Below are positions 45,218 to 54,570 of a DNA stretch of 64,000 nucleotides, piece by piece (the stretch's first letter is position 1; each line of letters opens with the position of its first letter). The notes under the pieces are model-generated. The model was not told where the DNA came from. It made no database searches and worked only from the letters and a program-made list of their open reading frames with translations. The position numbers and the translations under genes are program-made. The stretch comes from an uncultured Alphaproteobacteria bacterium (GTDB taxonomy: Bacteria; Pseudomonadota; Alphaproteobacteria; Micropepsales; Micropepsaceae): assembly GCA_902825865.1 (NCBI GenBank), contig CADECX010000004.1, forward strand, positions 1 to 64,000, read 5' to 3'.

Positions 45218-45286
45218 TTTTGCGAGTTGGTGCCTGATCTGCTTTGCGGTAATTTTCCGCCCTCAGGGCCATAGGGGGAAAGCACC

Positions 45287-46534
45287 GTGAAACACCATCG
45301 GATTCCCGGCATCGCTTTTGCCGCCGCATTGTTCGCCGCCGCTCCCGCCTTCGGTCCGGCTTGGGCGCAGATTGCCGGCACCGCCAATCTCGGCGGCCCG
45401 CAGCCGATGGTGAGCACACCGATTCCGGATGGCGATTTCGCCGCCGTGGCCAAAAGATTGGGGCTGGTGGAAAGCGCCAAGCCCGCGCGCGAATTGATCA
45501 AGGGATGGCAGAAGCCGCAAAAAATCCTGGTGGGCGTGGACAACAACACCAACCGGCTGGCCTGGCTCCAGGCTGCCGCGCCCGGCGTCAAGCTGGTGGC
45601 GGTGCGCACCCCGGAGGAAAAAGCGCGGGAGATCACGGACGCCGACGCCTTGCTGCGCATGCCTTGCAGGCGGGAAGATTTCGCCGCGGCCAGGAAGCTG
45701 CGCTGGATTCAGCAGGGCAGCGTCACCATCGCCGGCTGCTCGGAGGTTACCGAGCACACAACGGTGCGCCAGGAGGTGCCACGGCAGTTGCTGGACGGCA
45801 CCGCCGTGATCACCAATCTGCAGGGTGTTCTCACCCGCCCGCTGGCCGAACACGCCATTGCCATGATGATGGCGCTGGGCCGCGGCTTGGACCTGAATGT
45901 CCTGCAACAGGCCAAGAGAGGTTTCGACAAGACGGCAATTCCGCCGGGCCGGCTTTGGGTGTTTGAAGGACGCACCTTGCTGGTGGTGGGTTTGGGCGGC
46001 ATCGGCCGCCAGGTGGCGCAGCTCGCGCACGGCTTGGGCATGAATGTGATCGCCACCGACCAGTCCGATCGGCCGAAGCCGGATACCGTCAACTATGTGG
46101 GCCGGCCGGAAGAGTTGCCGGCGCTGGTCGGCAAGGCCGATGCCGTTGTGTTGGCGGTGCCGCTGACGCCCCAGACCCATCATCTGTTCAACACGGCGAT
46201 GTTCGCGCGCATGAAAAAGGGCGCGCTGCTGATCAATGTCGCCAGCGGCGGAGAAGTGGTGAGCGCGGATCTGGTGGCGGCGCTGAAATCCGGCCAGCTC
46301 GGCGGCGCCGGATTGGATCTCGCCGATCCGGCCAATCCCTCCCGTCTGGCGCCCAATGATCCTTTGTTCAGCGCGCCGAACCTTATCATGTCGCCTGAAA
46401 CCGCCTCCCATGCGATCGACACCACGGCGGCGTCCGGTGGCGAGGACATGTGGCTCATCGCGCGCGAAAATCTCAAGCGCTACATTGCCGGCGACAAGCT
46501 CTATTCCGTGGTGGACCCCAGGCGCGGCTGGTAG
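45287..46534 (+). CDS. Exported D-2-hydroxyacid dehydrogenase homologue with altered catalytic triad
   Basis: The 415-residue protein has a clear signal peptide (about 1-27, ending AWA) and the fold of D-isomer-specific 2-hydroxyacid dehydrogenases. The Rossmann loop GLGGIG is at 235-240 with a NAD-type Asp258. By alignment with SerA (also in this window) the catalytic Arg, Glu and His fall at Ser320 (LINVASGG), Asp347 (LDLAD) and Glu371 (MSPETAS). It may bind a nucleotide without catalysing the usual reaction. NAD is not normally available in the periplasm, so the location is notable. It is followed by an exported beta-propeller. Confidence 0.8.
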   Translation: MKHHRIPGIAFAAALFAAAPAFGPAWAQIAGTANLGGPQPMVSTPIPDGDFAAVAKRLGLVESAKPARELIKGWQKPQKILVGVDNNTNRLAWLQAAAPGVKLVAVRTPEEKAREITDADALLRMPCRREDFAAARKLRWIQQGSVTIAGCSEVTEHTTVRQEVPRQLLDGTAVITNLQGVLTRPLAEHAIAMMMALGRGLDLNVLQQAKRGFDKTAIPPGRLWVFEGRTLLVVGLGGIGRQVAQLAHGLGMNVIATDQSDRPKPDTVNYVGRPEELPALVGKADAVVLAVPLTPQTHHLFNTAMFARMKKGALLINVASGGEVVSADLVAALKSGQLGGAGLDLADPANPSRLAPNDPLFSAPNLIMSPETASHAIDTTAASGGEDMWLIARENLKRYIAGDKLYSVVDPRRGW

Positions 46535-46563
46535 AGTTTCCCGGATAAAAACCGGGAGGGCCC

Positions 46564-47655
46564 ATGAAACGCCTTTTCATCGCCGCCGCCATCGCGCTGC
46601 TCGCGGACATCGCACCAGGTTGGGCGCAAGCGTCCGCATCGGCGTCCCTGCCCTGCATCTCGGCCATGGGGCTGAATTACATCTGCAACCTGGGAAGCCC
46701 GGAGGACTTTGTCTGGATTCCGGGCACCAAATACATCATCACCGGCGGTTCGGTTGCCACTGGCGGCTGGGGATTGCTCGATACGGAGACCAAAACCGTG
46801 CGCCAGCTGGATCTCACCCAACCCAGGCCCGACCTGAAAACCTATCCCGATTGCCCCGCAATGCCGGACGCCAAACGCCTGACCGCCCATGGCGTCGCGA
46901 TCCGGCCCACCCGGACTCCCGGGCTTTTCACCTATTACACCGTGACGCATGGCTTCCCGTTTGAAAGCGTCCAGGTTTTCATCCTGGATGCGCGCGGCGC
47001 CGTACCGGAACTGCATTGGACGGGATGCGTCCAGGTTCCCGACAATCTTCGCGGCAACGGCGTCACCGCCGCCATGGACGGCACCATCTACAACAGCGTG
47101 CAGCTCAAGAATGGCGCCAAACAGGCGGACTATTTTACCGGCAAGGTCACCGGCGGTCTTTATCAATGGAAGCCGGCCGACAAGACCTGGCGTCTGCTGC
47201 CCGGCACCGAGTTCGCGGGCAACAATGGCGTGGAGATCTCCAAGGATGAAAAGGAAATCTATCAGGCTGTTTCCGGCAGCCATTCCGTCGAAATAATTTC
47301 CCTGGCGGACACCGCAAAGCCGGTGCGCCGGGTGGAATTGAAATGGTTCAATGTCGATAACATTCACTGGAGCGGCGATGAGCTGCTCACGGCGGGTGTG
47401 ATGGAGGATGAACCGGCCTGCAACGGCACGCGCAAGGAGATGATCGAAAACAAGCTCGATCCCGCCTGTCATCGCGGGTTTGTCGTGGCCCGGATCGATC
47501 CGGTCACCGCGACCTATCGTGTGGTGGCGTATGGCCCGGCCATTGCCGAGTTTGGCGGCGCCTCCACCGCCCAGATCGTGGGCGGCAATCTCTGGATTAC
47601 CTCCAACCAGATGGACCGCTCCGCCTGGCTCCCCGTGCCCGGTCTCAAAAAATAA
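46564..47655 (+). CDS. Exported SMP-30/gluconolactonase-like beta-propeller
   Basis: The 363-residue protein has a signal peptide (about 1-21), then propeller strands: SPEDFVWIPGTKYIITGG, AHGVAIRPT, NGVTAAMDGTIYNSV, NNGVEISKDEKEIYQAVSGSH and AQIVGGNLWITSNQ. The layout resembles SMP-30/paraoxonase-type lactonases. Several Cys (PCISAMGLNYIC) suggest disulfides. It forms a likely pair with the exported dehydrogenase homologue 29 bases upstream. Confidence 0.78.
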   Translation: MKRLFIAAAIALLADIAPGWAQASASASLPCISAMGLNYICNLGSPEDFVWIPGTKYIITGGSVATGGWGLLDTETKTVRQLDLTQPRPDLKTYPDCPAMPDAKRLTAHGVAIRPTRTPGLFTYYTVTHGFPFESVQVFILDARGAVPELHWTGCVQVPDNLRGNGVTAAMDGTIYNSVQLKNGAKQADYFTGKVTGGLYQWKPADKTWRLLPGTEFAGNNGVEISKDEKEIYQAVSGSHSVEIISLADTAKPVRRVELKWFNVDNIHWSGDELLTAGVMEDEPACNGTRKEMIENKLDPACHRGFVVARIDPVTATYRVVAYGPAIAEFGGASTAQIVGGNLWITSNQMDRSAWLPVPGLKK

Positions 47656-47676
47656 CCGGACCGCATGGCGCGGAAG

Positions 47677-48957
47677 TCACGCGGCCTTCTGCTCCGCAAC
47701 GGCCGGGCCGCGCTTCAGTTCGGCCTGCAGCTGAGTCATATCCAGCACTTTTTCCCAGCGCGCCACCGCCAGGGTGGCGACGCCATTGCCGATGATATTG
47801 GTGATGGCGCGGCATTCGCTCATGAAGCGGTCGATGCCGACAATGGTGGCCAGCGCGACCATGGGAATGGCGGGCACCACGCTGAGGGTGGCGGCGAGCG
47901 TGACAAAGCCCGCGCCCGTCACGCCGCTGGCGCCCTTGGACGTCAGCATGGCGACCAGCAGGATGGTCACCATCTGCATGGCCGTGAGGTCGGTGTTGGT
48001 GGCCTGGGCCAGGAACAGGATCGCCAGGGTCAGGTAGATATTGGTGCCGTCCAGGTTGAAACTGTAGCCGGTGGGGATCACCAGGCCGACCACGGCGGGC
48101 GGCGCGCCCAGCTGTTCCAGTTTCTCGATCATCTTGGGCAGTGCCGGTTCCGAGGATGACGATCCCAGGGTGATCAGCAGCTCTTCGCGGATATAGGACA
48201 GGAAACGCCACAGCGAAAAGCCGATAAAGCGCGCGATCAATCCGAGCACGATGATCACGAACAACAGGCAGGTAATATAGAAGCAGGCGATCAGCGCGCC
48301 CAGCGGCAGCAGCGAGGCCAGGCCGTAACGGCCGATGGTGAAGGCCATGGCGCCGAAAGCGCCGATCGGCGCCAGCCGAACCACCATGTGAATGATGCCA
48401 AAAAAGACCTTCACGATCTTTTCCAACCCGCCCGCCACGGTGCGGCCGGCCTCGCCCAGCCGGGTGCAGGCGAAGCCGAACAGGATGGCGACCAGCAGCA
48501 CCTGCAGCAGGTCGCCGCCGGTCAAGGCGCTGAAAAAAGTATCGGGAATGATGTTGAGCATATGGTCGGTGACGCTCTCGGCATGGGCGCGCTTGACATA
48601 GGACGCCGTGACGGAGGGATCCAGGCTGGCGGGATCGATATTGAAGCCGGCGCCGGGACGCATGACCAGGCCCACGCCAAGGCCGATCGCCAGCGCCAGG
48701 GTGGACACGACTTCGAAATAGATGATGGCCTTGCCGCCGATGCGACCGAACTTCTTCATGTCGCCCATCTGGGCAATGCCCAGCGCCACGGTGCAGAAGA
48801 TCACCGGCGCGATCACCATCTTGATCAGCTTGATGAAGGCATCGCCCAGCGGCTTGAGGGAGGCACCGGTTTCCGGCCACAGCGCCCCTACAACCAAGCC
48901 CAGCACGATGCCGATCAGCACCTGTATGTAGAGCGTCCCCAGCAAGCGTCGTGTCAC
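47677..48957 (-). CDS. Dicarboxylate/amino acid:cation symporter (DctA type)
   Basis: The 426-residue membrane protein of the DAACS family has the serine-rich re-entrant motif [12 protein letters not shown], the [16 protein letters not shown] helix and [19 protein letters not shown]. It imports C4-dicarboxylates or glutamate/aspartate. The start is taken as GTG 48957, preceded by AAGGGG; the longer frame to 49020 adds 21 residues without family similarity. Confidence 0.9.
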   Translation of the reverse strand: MTRRLLGTLYIQVLIGIVLGLVVGALWPETGASLKPLGDAFIKLIKMVIAPVIFCTVALGIAQMGDMKKFGRIGGKAIIYFEVVSTLALAIGLGVGLVMRPGAGFNIDPASLDPSVTASYVKRAHAESVTDHMLNIIPDTFFSALTGGDLLQVLLVAILFGFACTRLGEAGRTVAGGLEKIVKVFFGIIHMVVRLAPIGAFGAMAFTIGRYGLASLLPLGALIACFYITCLLFVIIVLGLIARFIGFSLWRFLSYIREELLITLGSSSSEPALPKMIEKLEQLGAPPAVVGLVIPTGYSFNLDGTNIYLTLAILFLAQATNTDLTAMQMVTILLVAMLTSKGASGVTGAGFVTLAATLSVVPAIPMVALATIVGIDRFMSECRAITNIIGNGVATLAVARWEKVLDMTQLQAELKRGPAVAEQKAA

Positions 48958-49050
48958 GGCGATCCCCTTTTGACCCGGGTCTTTTGTTCTATTTAGCAGT
49001 CGCGGCGGAAGGCGTGGCATTCAAATTGGCGCGGATCGCGCGAATTTGAG

Positions 49051-49125
49051 TGGCGCCCCCAAGGGGAATCGAACCCCTGTTTCAGCCTTGAGAGGGCCGC
49101 GTCCTGACCGCTAGACGATGGGGGC
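49051..49125 (-). tRNA. tRNA-Glu (anticodon CUC)
   Basis: On the minus strand the sequence starts GCCCCCATCGTCTAG and ends TTGGGGGCGCCA, so CCA is encoded. The acceptor stem is seven perfect pairs, the anticodon loop reads CTCTCAA with CTC as anticodon, and the T-arm is AGGGGTTCGATTCCCCT. Overall wording follows bacterial tRNA-Glu. Confidence 0.95.
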
Positions 49126-49140
49126 CCAGCGGGACCCGCG

Positions 49141-49170
49141 CTTATAGCGGGGGCGGCGTGGAACCCGCAA
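49141..49170 (-). promoter_or_regulatory. Sigma70-type promoter of tRNA-Glu
   Basis: On the minus strand TTGCGG is followed after 18 bases by TATAAG, and the tRNA 5' end is 16 bases further on. Spacing and sequence suit a housekeeping promoter. Confidence 0.65.
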
Positions 49171-49257
49171 GGTTCCGGAATGAGGCGCGCGAATGGGACC
49201 GGAACGATCTTCCCGCCCGTTTGTTAGAAGGTCGAAATCGCCAGCAAAACCAACGCC

Positions 49258-49557
49258 ATGCCCCAATTTTATTTTCACGTTCAAGACGAAAGCGGTTACA
49301 CGCTCGATCCCGAAGGGCAGGAGCTGCCCGATGCGGAAGCCGCACGCCGCGAGGCCGTCAGCGCCACCCGCGAAATACTGGGCGAGACCTTGCTGCATGG
49401 CGGCGCGCTGAACCACCGGACCATCGAAATAGCGGACGAAAATGGCCATGTGGTGGGCCGGGTCAATTCCCGCGACGTCCTGTTCGAGGATGGGCAGTTT
49501 CGCAGCTATTCCGACGACGTCACCCATTCGGCGCCGTCAAATCGCCCGTCCAAATAG
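49258..49557 (+). CDS. DUF6894 family protein
   Basis: The 99-residue protein matches a small, common alphaproteobacterial family: PQFYFHVQDESGYTLDPEG, ELPDAEAARREAVSATREIL and an ending DVLFEDGQF. The family has no known function. Its 3' end overlaps the convergent JAMM protease gene by 52 bases. Confidence 0.8.
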   Translation: MPQFYFHVQDESGYTLDPEGQELPDAEAARREAVSATREILGETLLHGGALNHRTIEIADENGHVVGRVNSRDVLFEDGQFRSYSDDVTHSAPSNRPSK

Positions 49558-49910
49558 ACGAAGGCATTCACGCTTTCGTTCGAGGCGATCAGCCAGAGAA
49601 AATTCTCCTCGCCCGCACCCGCCAGATCCATCGCCGACGGTTCGGCGCGGCCGTTTGGGTGAGAATGATAGCAGCCGATGATCGCGCGATGCTGGGCGCG
49701 GGCCGTCTTGTAGGCCGCGAACTGGTCGCGCGGATCGATATCGAACCGGTCCGCGGCTTTCGCGAGATTGCGGCTGGGGTGAAGCGCGGTGATGCGAAAA
49801 CGTCCCGTCTCGATTAGACCTTCGATCAAGCCGCAACATTCCCGGGGGTAAGCGCCTTGTGCCTCCACCAAGATTTGGGCGCGCAATCCATCCGGCATGA
49901 TCACGCCCAT
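49506..49910 (-). CDS. M67 family JAB1/MPN (JAMM) metalloprotease
   Basis: The 134-residue protein has the JAMM zinc motif: Glu in PRECCGLIEG and HSHPNGRAEPSAMD for the two His and Asp. Bacterial members remove C-terminal residues from ubiquitin-like or sulfur-carrier proteins, or cleave cysteine adducts. The start at 49910 shares one base with the DUF6476 stop (TGATG), so the two are coupled. No ThiS/MoaD-like protein is adjacent. Confidence 0.88.
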   Translation of the reverse strand: MGVIMPDGLRAQILVEAQGAYPRECCGLIEGLIETGRFRITALHPSRNLAKAADRFDIDPRDQFAAYKTARAQHRAIIGCYHSHPNGRAEPSAMDLAGAGEENFLWLIASNESVNAFVYLDGRFDGAEWVTSSE

Positions 49911-50278
49911 CACGGTGAGGTCTTGACCTGCCCGGTCTGCTTGCCGGTGGCCAAGTCGATAATCTCCACCTCGCCGCCGGACGGCGTTGAGACATTCAGC
50001 ACCAGCTTGCCCGCCTCTGTCGTGGCAGAGACGATGCGCGCGCCGGGCGCCAAGGTGATGACGGCGGCCGGTGCGGCGGGGATGGTGGCGCCTGGGTTCG
50101 ACGCGGCCTTGGCCGCTGTGTAGATACGCGCCTGGCGCATAAAGCCCCAAATGGTGCCCAAAAGAGCCAGCACAAGAAGCGTGGTCATGATAATGACGAG
50201 CACCCAGGCGGTCCGGCGGCTTGCCGTCGACGGCCCGGACTGTTGATTCAATTCTTGATGGTTGGGCATGTCGGACAA
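49910..50278 (-). CDS. DUF6476 single-pass membrane protein
   Basis: The 122-residue protein has one hydrophobic helix (about 24-46) and a C-terminal strand-rich part with GGEVEIIDLATGKQTGQV, typical of DUF6476 proteins that sit beside rluD. The TTG at 50278 is supported by AAGGAG six bases upstream; an ATG at 50269 is the alternative. The start overlaps that of divergent rluD. Confidence 0.7.
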   Translation of the reverse strand: MSDMPNHQELNQQSGPSTASRRTAWVLVIIMTTLLVLALLGTIWGFMRQARIYTAAKAASNPGATIPAAPAAVITLAPGARIVSATTEAGKLVLNVSTPSGGEVEIIDLATGKQTGQVKTSP

Positions 50279-51308
50279 GCAAAACTCCTTAACGGATCGG
50301 CGTACGGCGCTTGCCGGTGATGATCATGCCGGCTGGCGGCTGGACCGTTTCCTGGCCGCAAGCCTGCCCGACTTTTCCCGCTCGCGGCTTCAGCAGTTGC
50401 TGGAAGGCGCGGCGGTTTTTCTAGCCCCTGAAGGCCAACAAAACCGGACGATAAAAGACGCCAACCACCGGGTCAAACCGGGCGAGACCTATCTTGTGAT
50501 CGTGCCGCCCACCTTGCCCGCGACGCCCCAAGGCCAGGACATTCCGCTGGAGGTGATTTACGAGGACAAGGACCTGATCGTCATCAACAAGCCGGCCGGG
50601 CTGGTGGTGCATCCGGCAGCCGGCAATCCCGACGGTACCCTGGTCAATGCCCTGATCGCCCATTGCGGCGCAAGAAATCTTGCCATTGGCGGGGAAGCGC
50701 GGCCGGGCATTGTGCACCGCTTGGACAAGGACACATCGGGCCTGCTGGTGGCGGCCAAAACCGAACGCGCCATGGCCTCGCTGGCCAAACAGTTCGCCAA
50801 TCACACCATCGAGCGCGCCTATAACGCCGTGGTGTGGGGCAGCCCGCGCGACGCGACCGGACTGATCGAAAGCCAGATCGGACGCAGCCCCTTCGACCGC
50901 AAGCGCATGACGGTCTTGCGCGCCGGCGGCAAGCGGGCCGCGACCCGTTACAAGGTGATCGAGAAATTCGGGGCCCCAAACCTGATTGGGTCGCGCCCCT
51001 TTGCCGCCCTGATCGAATGCCGGTTGGAAACCGGGCGCACCCACCAGATCCGGGTCCATCTCACCCATCTGGGGCATCCCTTGATCGGCGATCCCCAATA
51101 TGGCCGCAGCCGCACCGCCCCGCGCGGCAAGTCGGACGCCGAAACCCATGCGTTTACACTGGCAGCAGACTTTCCCCGCCAGGCCCTGCACGCTTTTGTC
51201 CTGGGATTTCAGCATCCTAGCCTGCACAAGAGCCTGCGTTTCGAAGCCCCCTGGCCTGCGGATTTTGCGGAACTTGTCGCAGCCCTAAAGGGATTGAATA
51301 AGCCTTAA
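50268..51308 (+). CDS. rluD: Ribosomal large-subunit pseudouridine synthase (RluD type)
   Basis: The 346-residue protein has an S4-like N-terminal domain (RLDRFLAASLPDFSRSRLQQLL) and the RluA-family catalytic core with HRLDKDTSGLLV carrying the catalytic Asp, then GRTHQIRVHLTHLGHPLIGD. It modifies uridines in 23S rRNA helix 69 in model bacteria. It is followed by rpoH, a conserved alphaproteobacterial order. No clear Shine-Dalgarno precedes ATG 50268. Confidence 0.9.
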   Translation: MSDKQNSLTDRRTALAGDDHAGWRLDRFLAASLPDFSRSRLQQLLEGAAVFLAPEGQQNRTIKDANHRVKPGETYLVIVPPTLPATPQGQDIPLEVIYEDKDLIVINKPAGLVVHPAAGNPDGTLVNALIAHCGARNLAIGGEARPGIVHRLDKDTSGLLVAAKTERAMASLAKQFANHTIERAYNAVVWGSPRDATGLIESQIGRSPFDRKRMTVLRAGGKRAATRYKVIEKFGAPNLIGSRPFAALIECRLETGRTHQIRVHLTHLGHPLIGDPQYGRSRTAPRGKSDAETHAFTLAADFPRQALHAFVLGFQHPSLHKSLRFEAPWPADFAELVAALKGLNKP

Positions 51309-51380
51309 GCCTGCTTATCTCTGATCAACTTTCGGGGCGTTCAGGCGTTAGAATTTCGTACGCCCGAGAAGGGGGATTTG

Positions 51381-52268
51381 ATGAGCAGTCGTGGACTTCC
51401 CGTTCTGTCGGGCGATGCTGGCCTCTCGCGTTATTTGACCGAGATCCGCAAGTTTCCGCTTTTGTCGCCGGAAGACGAATACATGTTCGCCAAAAGCTGG
51501 AAGGAACATGAGGATCCGGAGGCGGCGCGCCGCCTGGTCACCAGCCATCTGCGCCTGGTCGCCAAGATCGCCATGGGCTATCGCGGCTATGGCCTGCCGG
51601 TTTCCGAAATCGTGTCCGAAGGCAATGTCGGTTTGATGCAGGCGGTAAAACGCTTCGATCCCGACAAGGGCTTCCGCCTGGCGACTTACGCGATGTGGTG
51701 GATCCGCGCCTCGATCCAGGAATATGTGCTGCGCTCCTGGAGCCTGGTGAAGATGGGCACCACCGCGGCCCAGAAGAAGCTGTTCTTCAATCTGCGGAAG
51801 GCCAAGAACAATATCGGCGCCATCGAAGAAGGCGACCTGACACCGGATCACACCACCACCCTGGCGGACCAGCTTGGTGTCACCGAGACCGAAGTGACCG
51901 AGATGAACCGCCGGCTTTCCGGCGGCGATGCCTCGCTCAATGCGCCGTTGCGTTCGGAATCGGAAAGCGAATGGCAGGATTGGCTGGCGGACGATACCGC
52001 CGACCAGGAAACCCGCCTGGCCGAACGCGAGGAAATGGGCGACCGCCACGAATTGCTGGTCAGCGCCATGAAGGACCTGACCGAGCGCGAGCGCGATATC
52101 TTGCAGGCGCGCCGCTTGCAGGACGAGCCCGCCACCCTGGAAGAACTGTCGCAGAAATACGGCGTCAGCCGCGAACGTGTGCGCCAGATCGAGGTCCGGG
52201 CGTTCGAAAAGCTGCAGCGCGGCATGAAGGACGCCATGACCACGGCGGCGCTTCCTGCTCCGGCCTAG
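51381..52268 (+). CDS. rpoH: RNA polymerase sigma factor RpoH (sigma32)
   Basis: The 295-residue factor has sigma70 region 2 (RLATYAMWWIRASIQEYVLRSW), the RpoH box QKKLFFNLRKAK specific to heat-shock sigma factors and region 4 with LEELSQKYGVSRERVRQIE. It directs transcription of chaperone and protease genes. ATG 51381 is preceded by GGGGGA; an adjacent TTG at 51378 is less likely. hslO in this window could be a target. Confidence 0.95.
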   Translation: MSSRGLPVLSGDAGLSRYLTEIRKFPLLSPEDEYMFAKSWKEHEDPEAARRLVTSHLRLVAKIAMGYRGYGLPVSEIVSEGNVGLMQAVKRFDPDKGFRLATYAMWWIRASIQEYVLRSWSLVKMGTTAAQKKLFFNLRKAKNNIGAIEEGDLTPDHTTTLADQLGVTETEVTEMNRRLSGGDASLNAPLRSESESEWQDWLADDTADQETRLAEREEMGDRHELLVSAMKDLTERERDILQARRLQDEPATLEELSQKYGVSRERVRQIEVRAFEKLQRGMKDAMTTAALPAPA

Positions 52269-52355
52269 ACCAGCCATCGCATAACCAGCATGCGCGGATA
52301 GTGCTTCTACGCACCTTGAGCTGCGCTAGGCTTGCCGCTGCAATAGGGGGCAAGC

Positions 52356-53189
52356 ATGAAGCTCAAGATTTGGCAGGTCGATGCTTTCGCCAGCAAGCCG
52401 CTGGAGGGCAACCCTGCCGCCATCGTGCCGTTGGAAAGCTGGCTGGAGACGGAGCTGATGCAGCGCATCGCCGCCGAGAACAATGTCGCGGAAACCGCCT
52501 ATTTCGTGAAAGCCGGCCCCTACGCCTACGACTTGCGCTGGTTCGCACCCAATCGCGAAGTGGATTTGTGCGGCCACGCCACCCTGGCCAGCGCCTGGAT
52601 TCTGTTCAACAAGACCGACACGGCTTTGAACCAAGTGCGTTTCATGACCCGCTCCGGCGAGCTGGTAGTGACGCGCGGCAGCAATGGCAATGTGATGTCG
52701 CTGCCCTCGGCTGAGTCCGAAGCATTTGCGCCGCCCGCCGGTTTTGCCGACGCTTTGGGCAAAAACTTGGGCGGCGCACCGCCGGCTGAACTTCACATCA
52801 GCGCCAAGGGCGGCGCCGGCGCCAAGGCGTTGATCGCGGTGTGGAACACACCGGATCAAGTGAAAGCATTGGAACCTGCCGCCGACTTGCAACATGTGGC
52901 GATGCAAGTGGGTGCGGGCTCGGTGCTGGCGACGGCGCCGGGCGGCGGCGCACCATACGACATGGTCTCGCGCTTTTTCGCGCCCTATTACGGCGTGCCG
53001 GAGGACCCGGTAACCGGTTCGGCGCATTGCGCCCTGACGCCATTCTGGTCCAAGCGGCTGGGCAAGAAGACATTGAAAGCGCGCCAGGCTTCGCCGCGCG
53101 GCGGCGATTTGATCTGCACCGATGACGGCGCACGCACGATCATCCAGGGCGACTGCGCGTTGTACTTGACCGGCGAAATTCAGGTCTGA
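52356..53189 (+). CDS. PhzF family isomerase/epimerase-like protein
   Basis: The 277-residue protein has the PhzF/DapF-like two-domain fold: QVDAFASKPLEGNPAAIVPL, the catalytic Glu in NNVAETAYF, DLCGHATLASAW and RFFAPYYGVPEDPVTGSAHCAL. Substrates of this family vary widely, and phenazine genes are absent, so the reaction is unknown. It is a single gene between rpoH and the serine operon. Confidence 0.9.
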   Translation: MKLKIWQVDAFASKPLEGNPAAIVPLESWLETELMQRIAAENNVAETAYFVKAGPYAYDLRWFAPNREVDLCGHATLASAWILFNKTDTALNQVRFMTRSGELVVTRGSNGNVMSLPSAESEAFAPPAGFADALGKNLGGAPPAELHISAKGGAGAKALIAVWNTPDQVKALEPAADLQHVAMQVGAGSVLATAPGGGAPYDMVSRFFAPYYGVPEDPVTGSAHCALTPFWSKRLGKKTLKARQASPRGGDLICTDDGARTIIQGDCALYLTGEIQV

Positions 53190-53293
53190 TCTCAAATCGA
53201 TCGTGCCTGTCCAAAACGCCACAGGCTTCGGCGCTTTTTCCGAGACACGCCAATAGCTTGCGAACTTGCCACAGGCTTTCACCGATTCTTGCG

Positions 53294-53322
53294 TTGACGC
53301 GGCAGGCCCCCGCGCCTATATC
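53294..53322 (+). promoter_or_regulatory. Sigma70-type promoter of the serC operon
   Basis: TTGACG at 53294-53299 and TATATC at 53317-53322 are separated by exactly 17 bases. Transcription would start near 53329, just ahead of the leader hairpin and about 50 bases before serC. Confidence 0.7.
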
Positions 53323-53370
53323 GGCGGCGGGCCACGCCTCCCCAACGAGGCGCTATCATTCTGGAAGGAA
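53323..53370 (+). ncRNA. serC leader RNA motif (putative)
   Basis: The short leader contains GGGCC, then the stem CGCCTC-CCCAAC-GAGGCG (53335-53352) and the Shine-Dalgarno GGAAGGA. This agrees with the serC motif described upstream of serC in Alphaproteobacteria, as far as I can recall it. A covariance-model search was not possible. It probably controls serC translation or transcription. Confidence 0.55.
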
Positions 53371-53379
53371 TGAACCGCG

Positions 53380-54549
53380 ATGACTGAGAATGCCCAAAGT
53401 GGCAAACATCCGGCCGTGCGTCCCGCGCGGCCTTTTTTTTCCTCCGGCCCCTGCGCCAAGCGCCCTGGTTGGACCCCTGAAGCCCTCAAGGGCGCGCTGG
53501 TGGGACGCTCCCACCGCTCCAAACCCGGCAAGACCAAGCTGAAGGACGCCATCGAGCGCACCAAGAAACTCTTGGGCGTACCGGACGGCTATCGCTGCGG
53601 CATCGTGCCGGCCTCCGATACCGGCGCGGTGGAAATGGCGCTGTGGTCGATGCTGGGCGCGCGTCCCGTCGACCTGTTCGCCTGGGAAAGTTTTTCCGAA
53701 GACTGGGTCACCGACACGGTCAAGCAGCTCAAGATCAAGGATGCCCGCATCTTCAAGGCGCCTTATGGCCAGCTGCCCGATCTTGGCCAATACAATCCGG
53801 CTCATGACGCGGTGTTTGTCTGGAACGGCACCACCAGCGGCGTGAAGGTGCCGGCTGGCGACTGGATCCCGGCAAGCCGCGAAGGCCTGACCATCTGCGA
53901 CGCGACCTCGGCGGCTTTTGCGATGGAACTGCCCTGGGACAAGCTCGATGTGGTGACCTTCTCCTGGCAAAAGGTCTTGGGCGGCGAAGCCGCGCATGGC
54001 GTCTTGATCCTGTCGCCCCGCGCCGTCGCGCGGCTTGAGAGCTACACCCCGCCCTGGCCGATGCCCAAAATCTTCCGCATGACCAAAGGCGGCAAGATCG
54101 TGGAAGGGATTTTCGAAGGCGAGACCATCAACACGCCCTCCATGGTGGCGGTCGAGGATTATCTCGACGCCCTGAGCTGGGCGGAAAGCATCGGCGGGCT
54201 CAAGGGCCTGATCAAACGCTCCAACGACAATCTGCATGCCTTGGAGCAATGGGTCGCGGGCGCCGGGTGGGCCGGTTTTTTGGCGCAGAATGCCGCCATC
54301 CGTTCCAACACCAGTGTCTGTATCGCCGTCACCGATCCGTCCTTCACCGCCCTTTCCGACGAGGCCAAAGCCGACGCGATCAAGAAGATGTGCTCGTTGC
54401 TGGAAAAGGAAGGCGTGGCGCTGGACATTGCCGGCTACCGCGCCGCACCGCCGGGCCTGCGCATCTGGTGCGGCGCCACGGTCGATACAGCCGATATCGA
54501 GGCGCTGACGCCTTGGCTGGACTGGGCCTGGAGCCAGATAAAAACCTGA
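53380..54549 (+). CDS. serC: Phosphoserine aminotransferase
   Basis: The 389-residue PLP enzyme belongs to the alphaproteobacterial SerC type: [52 protein letters not shown] and the PLP lysine in [15 protein letters not shown]. It makes 3-phosphoserine from 3-phosphohydroxypyruvate. It begins the serC-sseB-serA operon. Confidence 0.95.
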   Translation: MTENAQSGKHPAVRPARPFFSSGPCAKRPGWTPEALKGALVGRSHRSKPGKTKLKDAIERTKKLLGVPDGYRCGIVPASDTGAVEMALWSMLGARPVDLFAWESFSEDWVTDTVKQLKIKDARIFKAPYGQLPDLGQYNPAHDAVFVWNGTTSGVKVPAGDWIPASREGLTICDATSAAFAMELPWDKLDVVTFSWQKVLGGEAAHGVLILSPRAVARLESYTPPWPMPKIFRMTKGGKIVEGIFEGETINTPSMVAVEDYLDALSWAESIGGLKGLIKRSNDNLHALEQWVAGAGWAGFLAQNAAIRSNTSVCIAVTDPSFTALSDEAKADAIKKMCSLLEKEGVALDIAGYRAAPPGLRIWCGATVDTADIEALTPWLDWAWSQIKT

Positions 54550-54570
54550 ACTTGGAAAAGAGGCGCTGCC

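Noticed and set aside
52356..53189. Phenazine biosynthesis
   Set aside because: PhzF-like proteins are widespread and no other phz gene is present; the name reflects the fold only.
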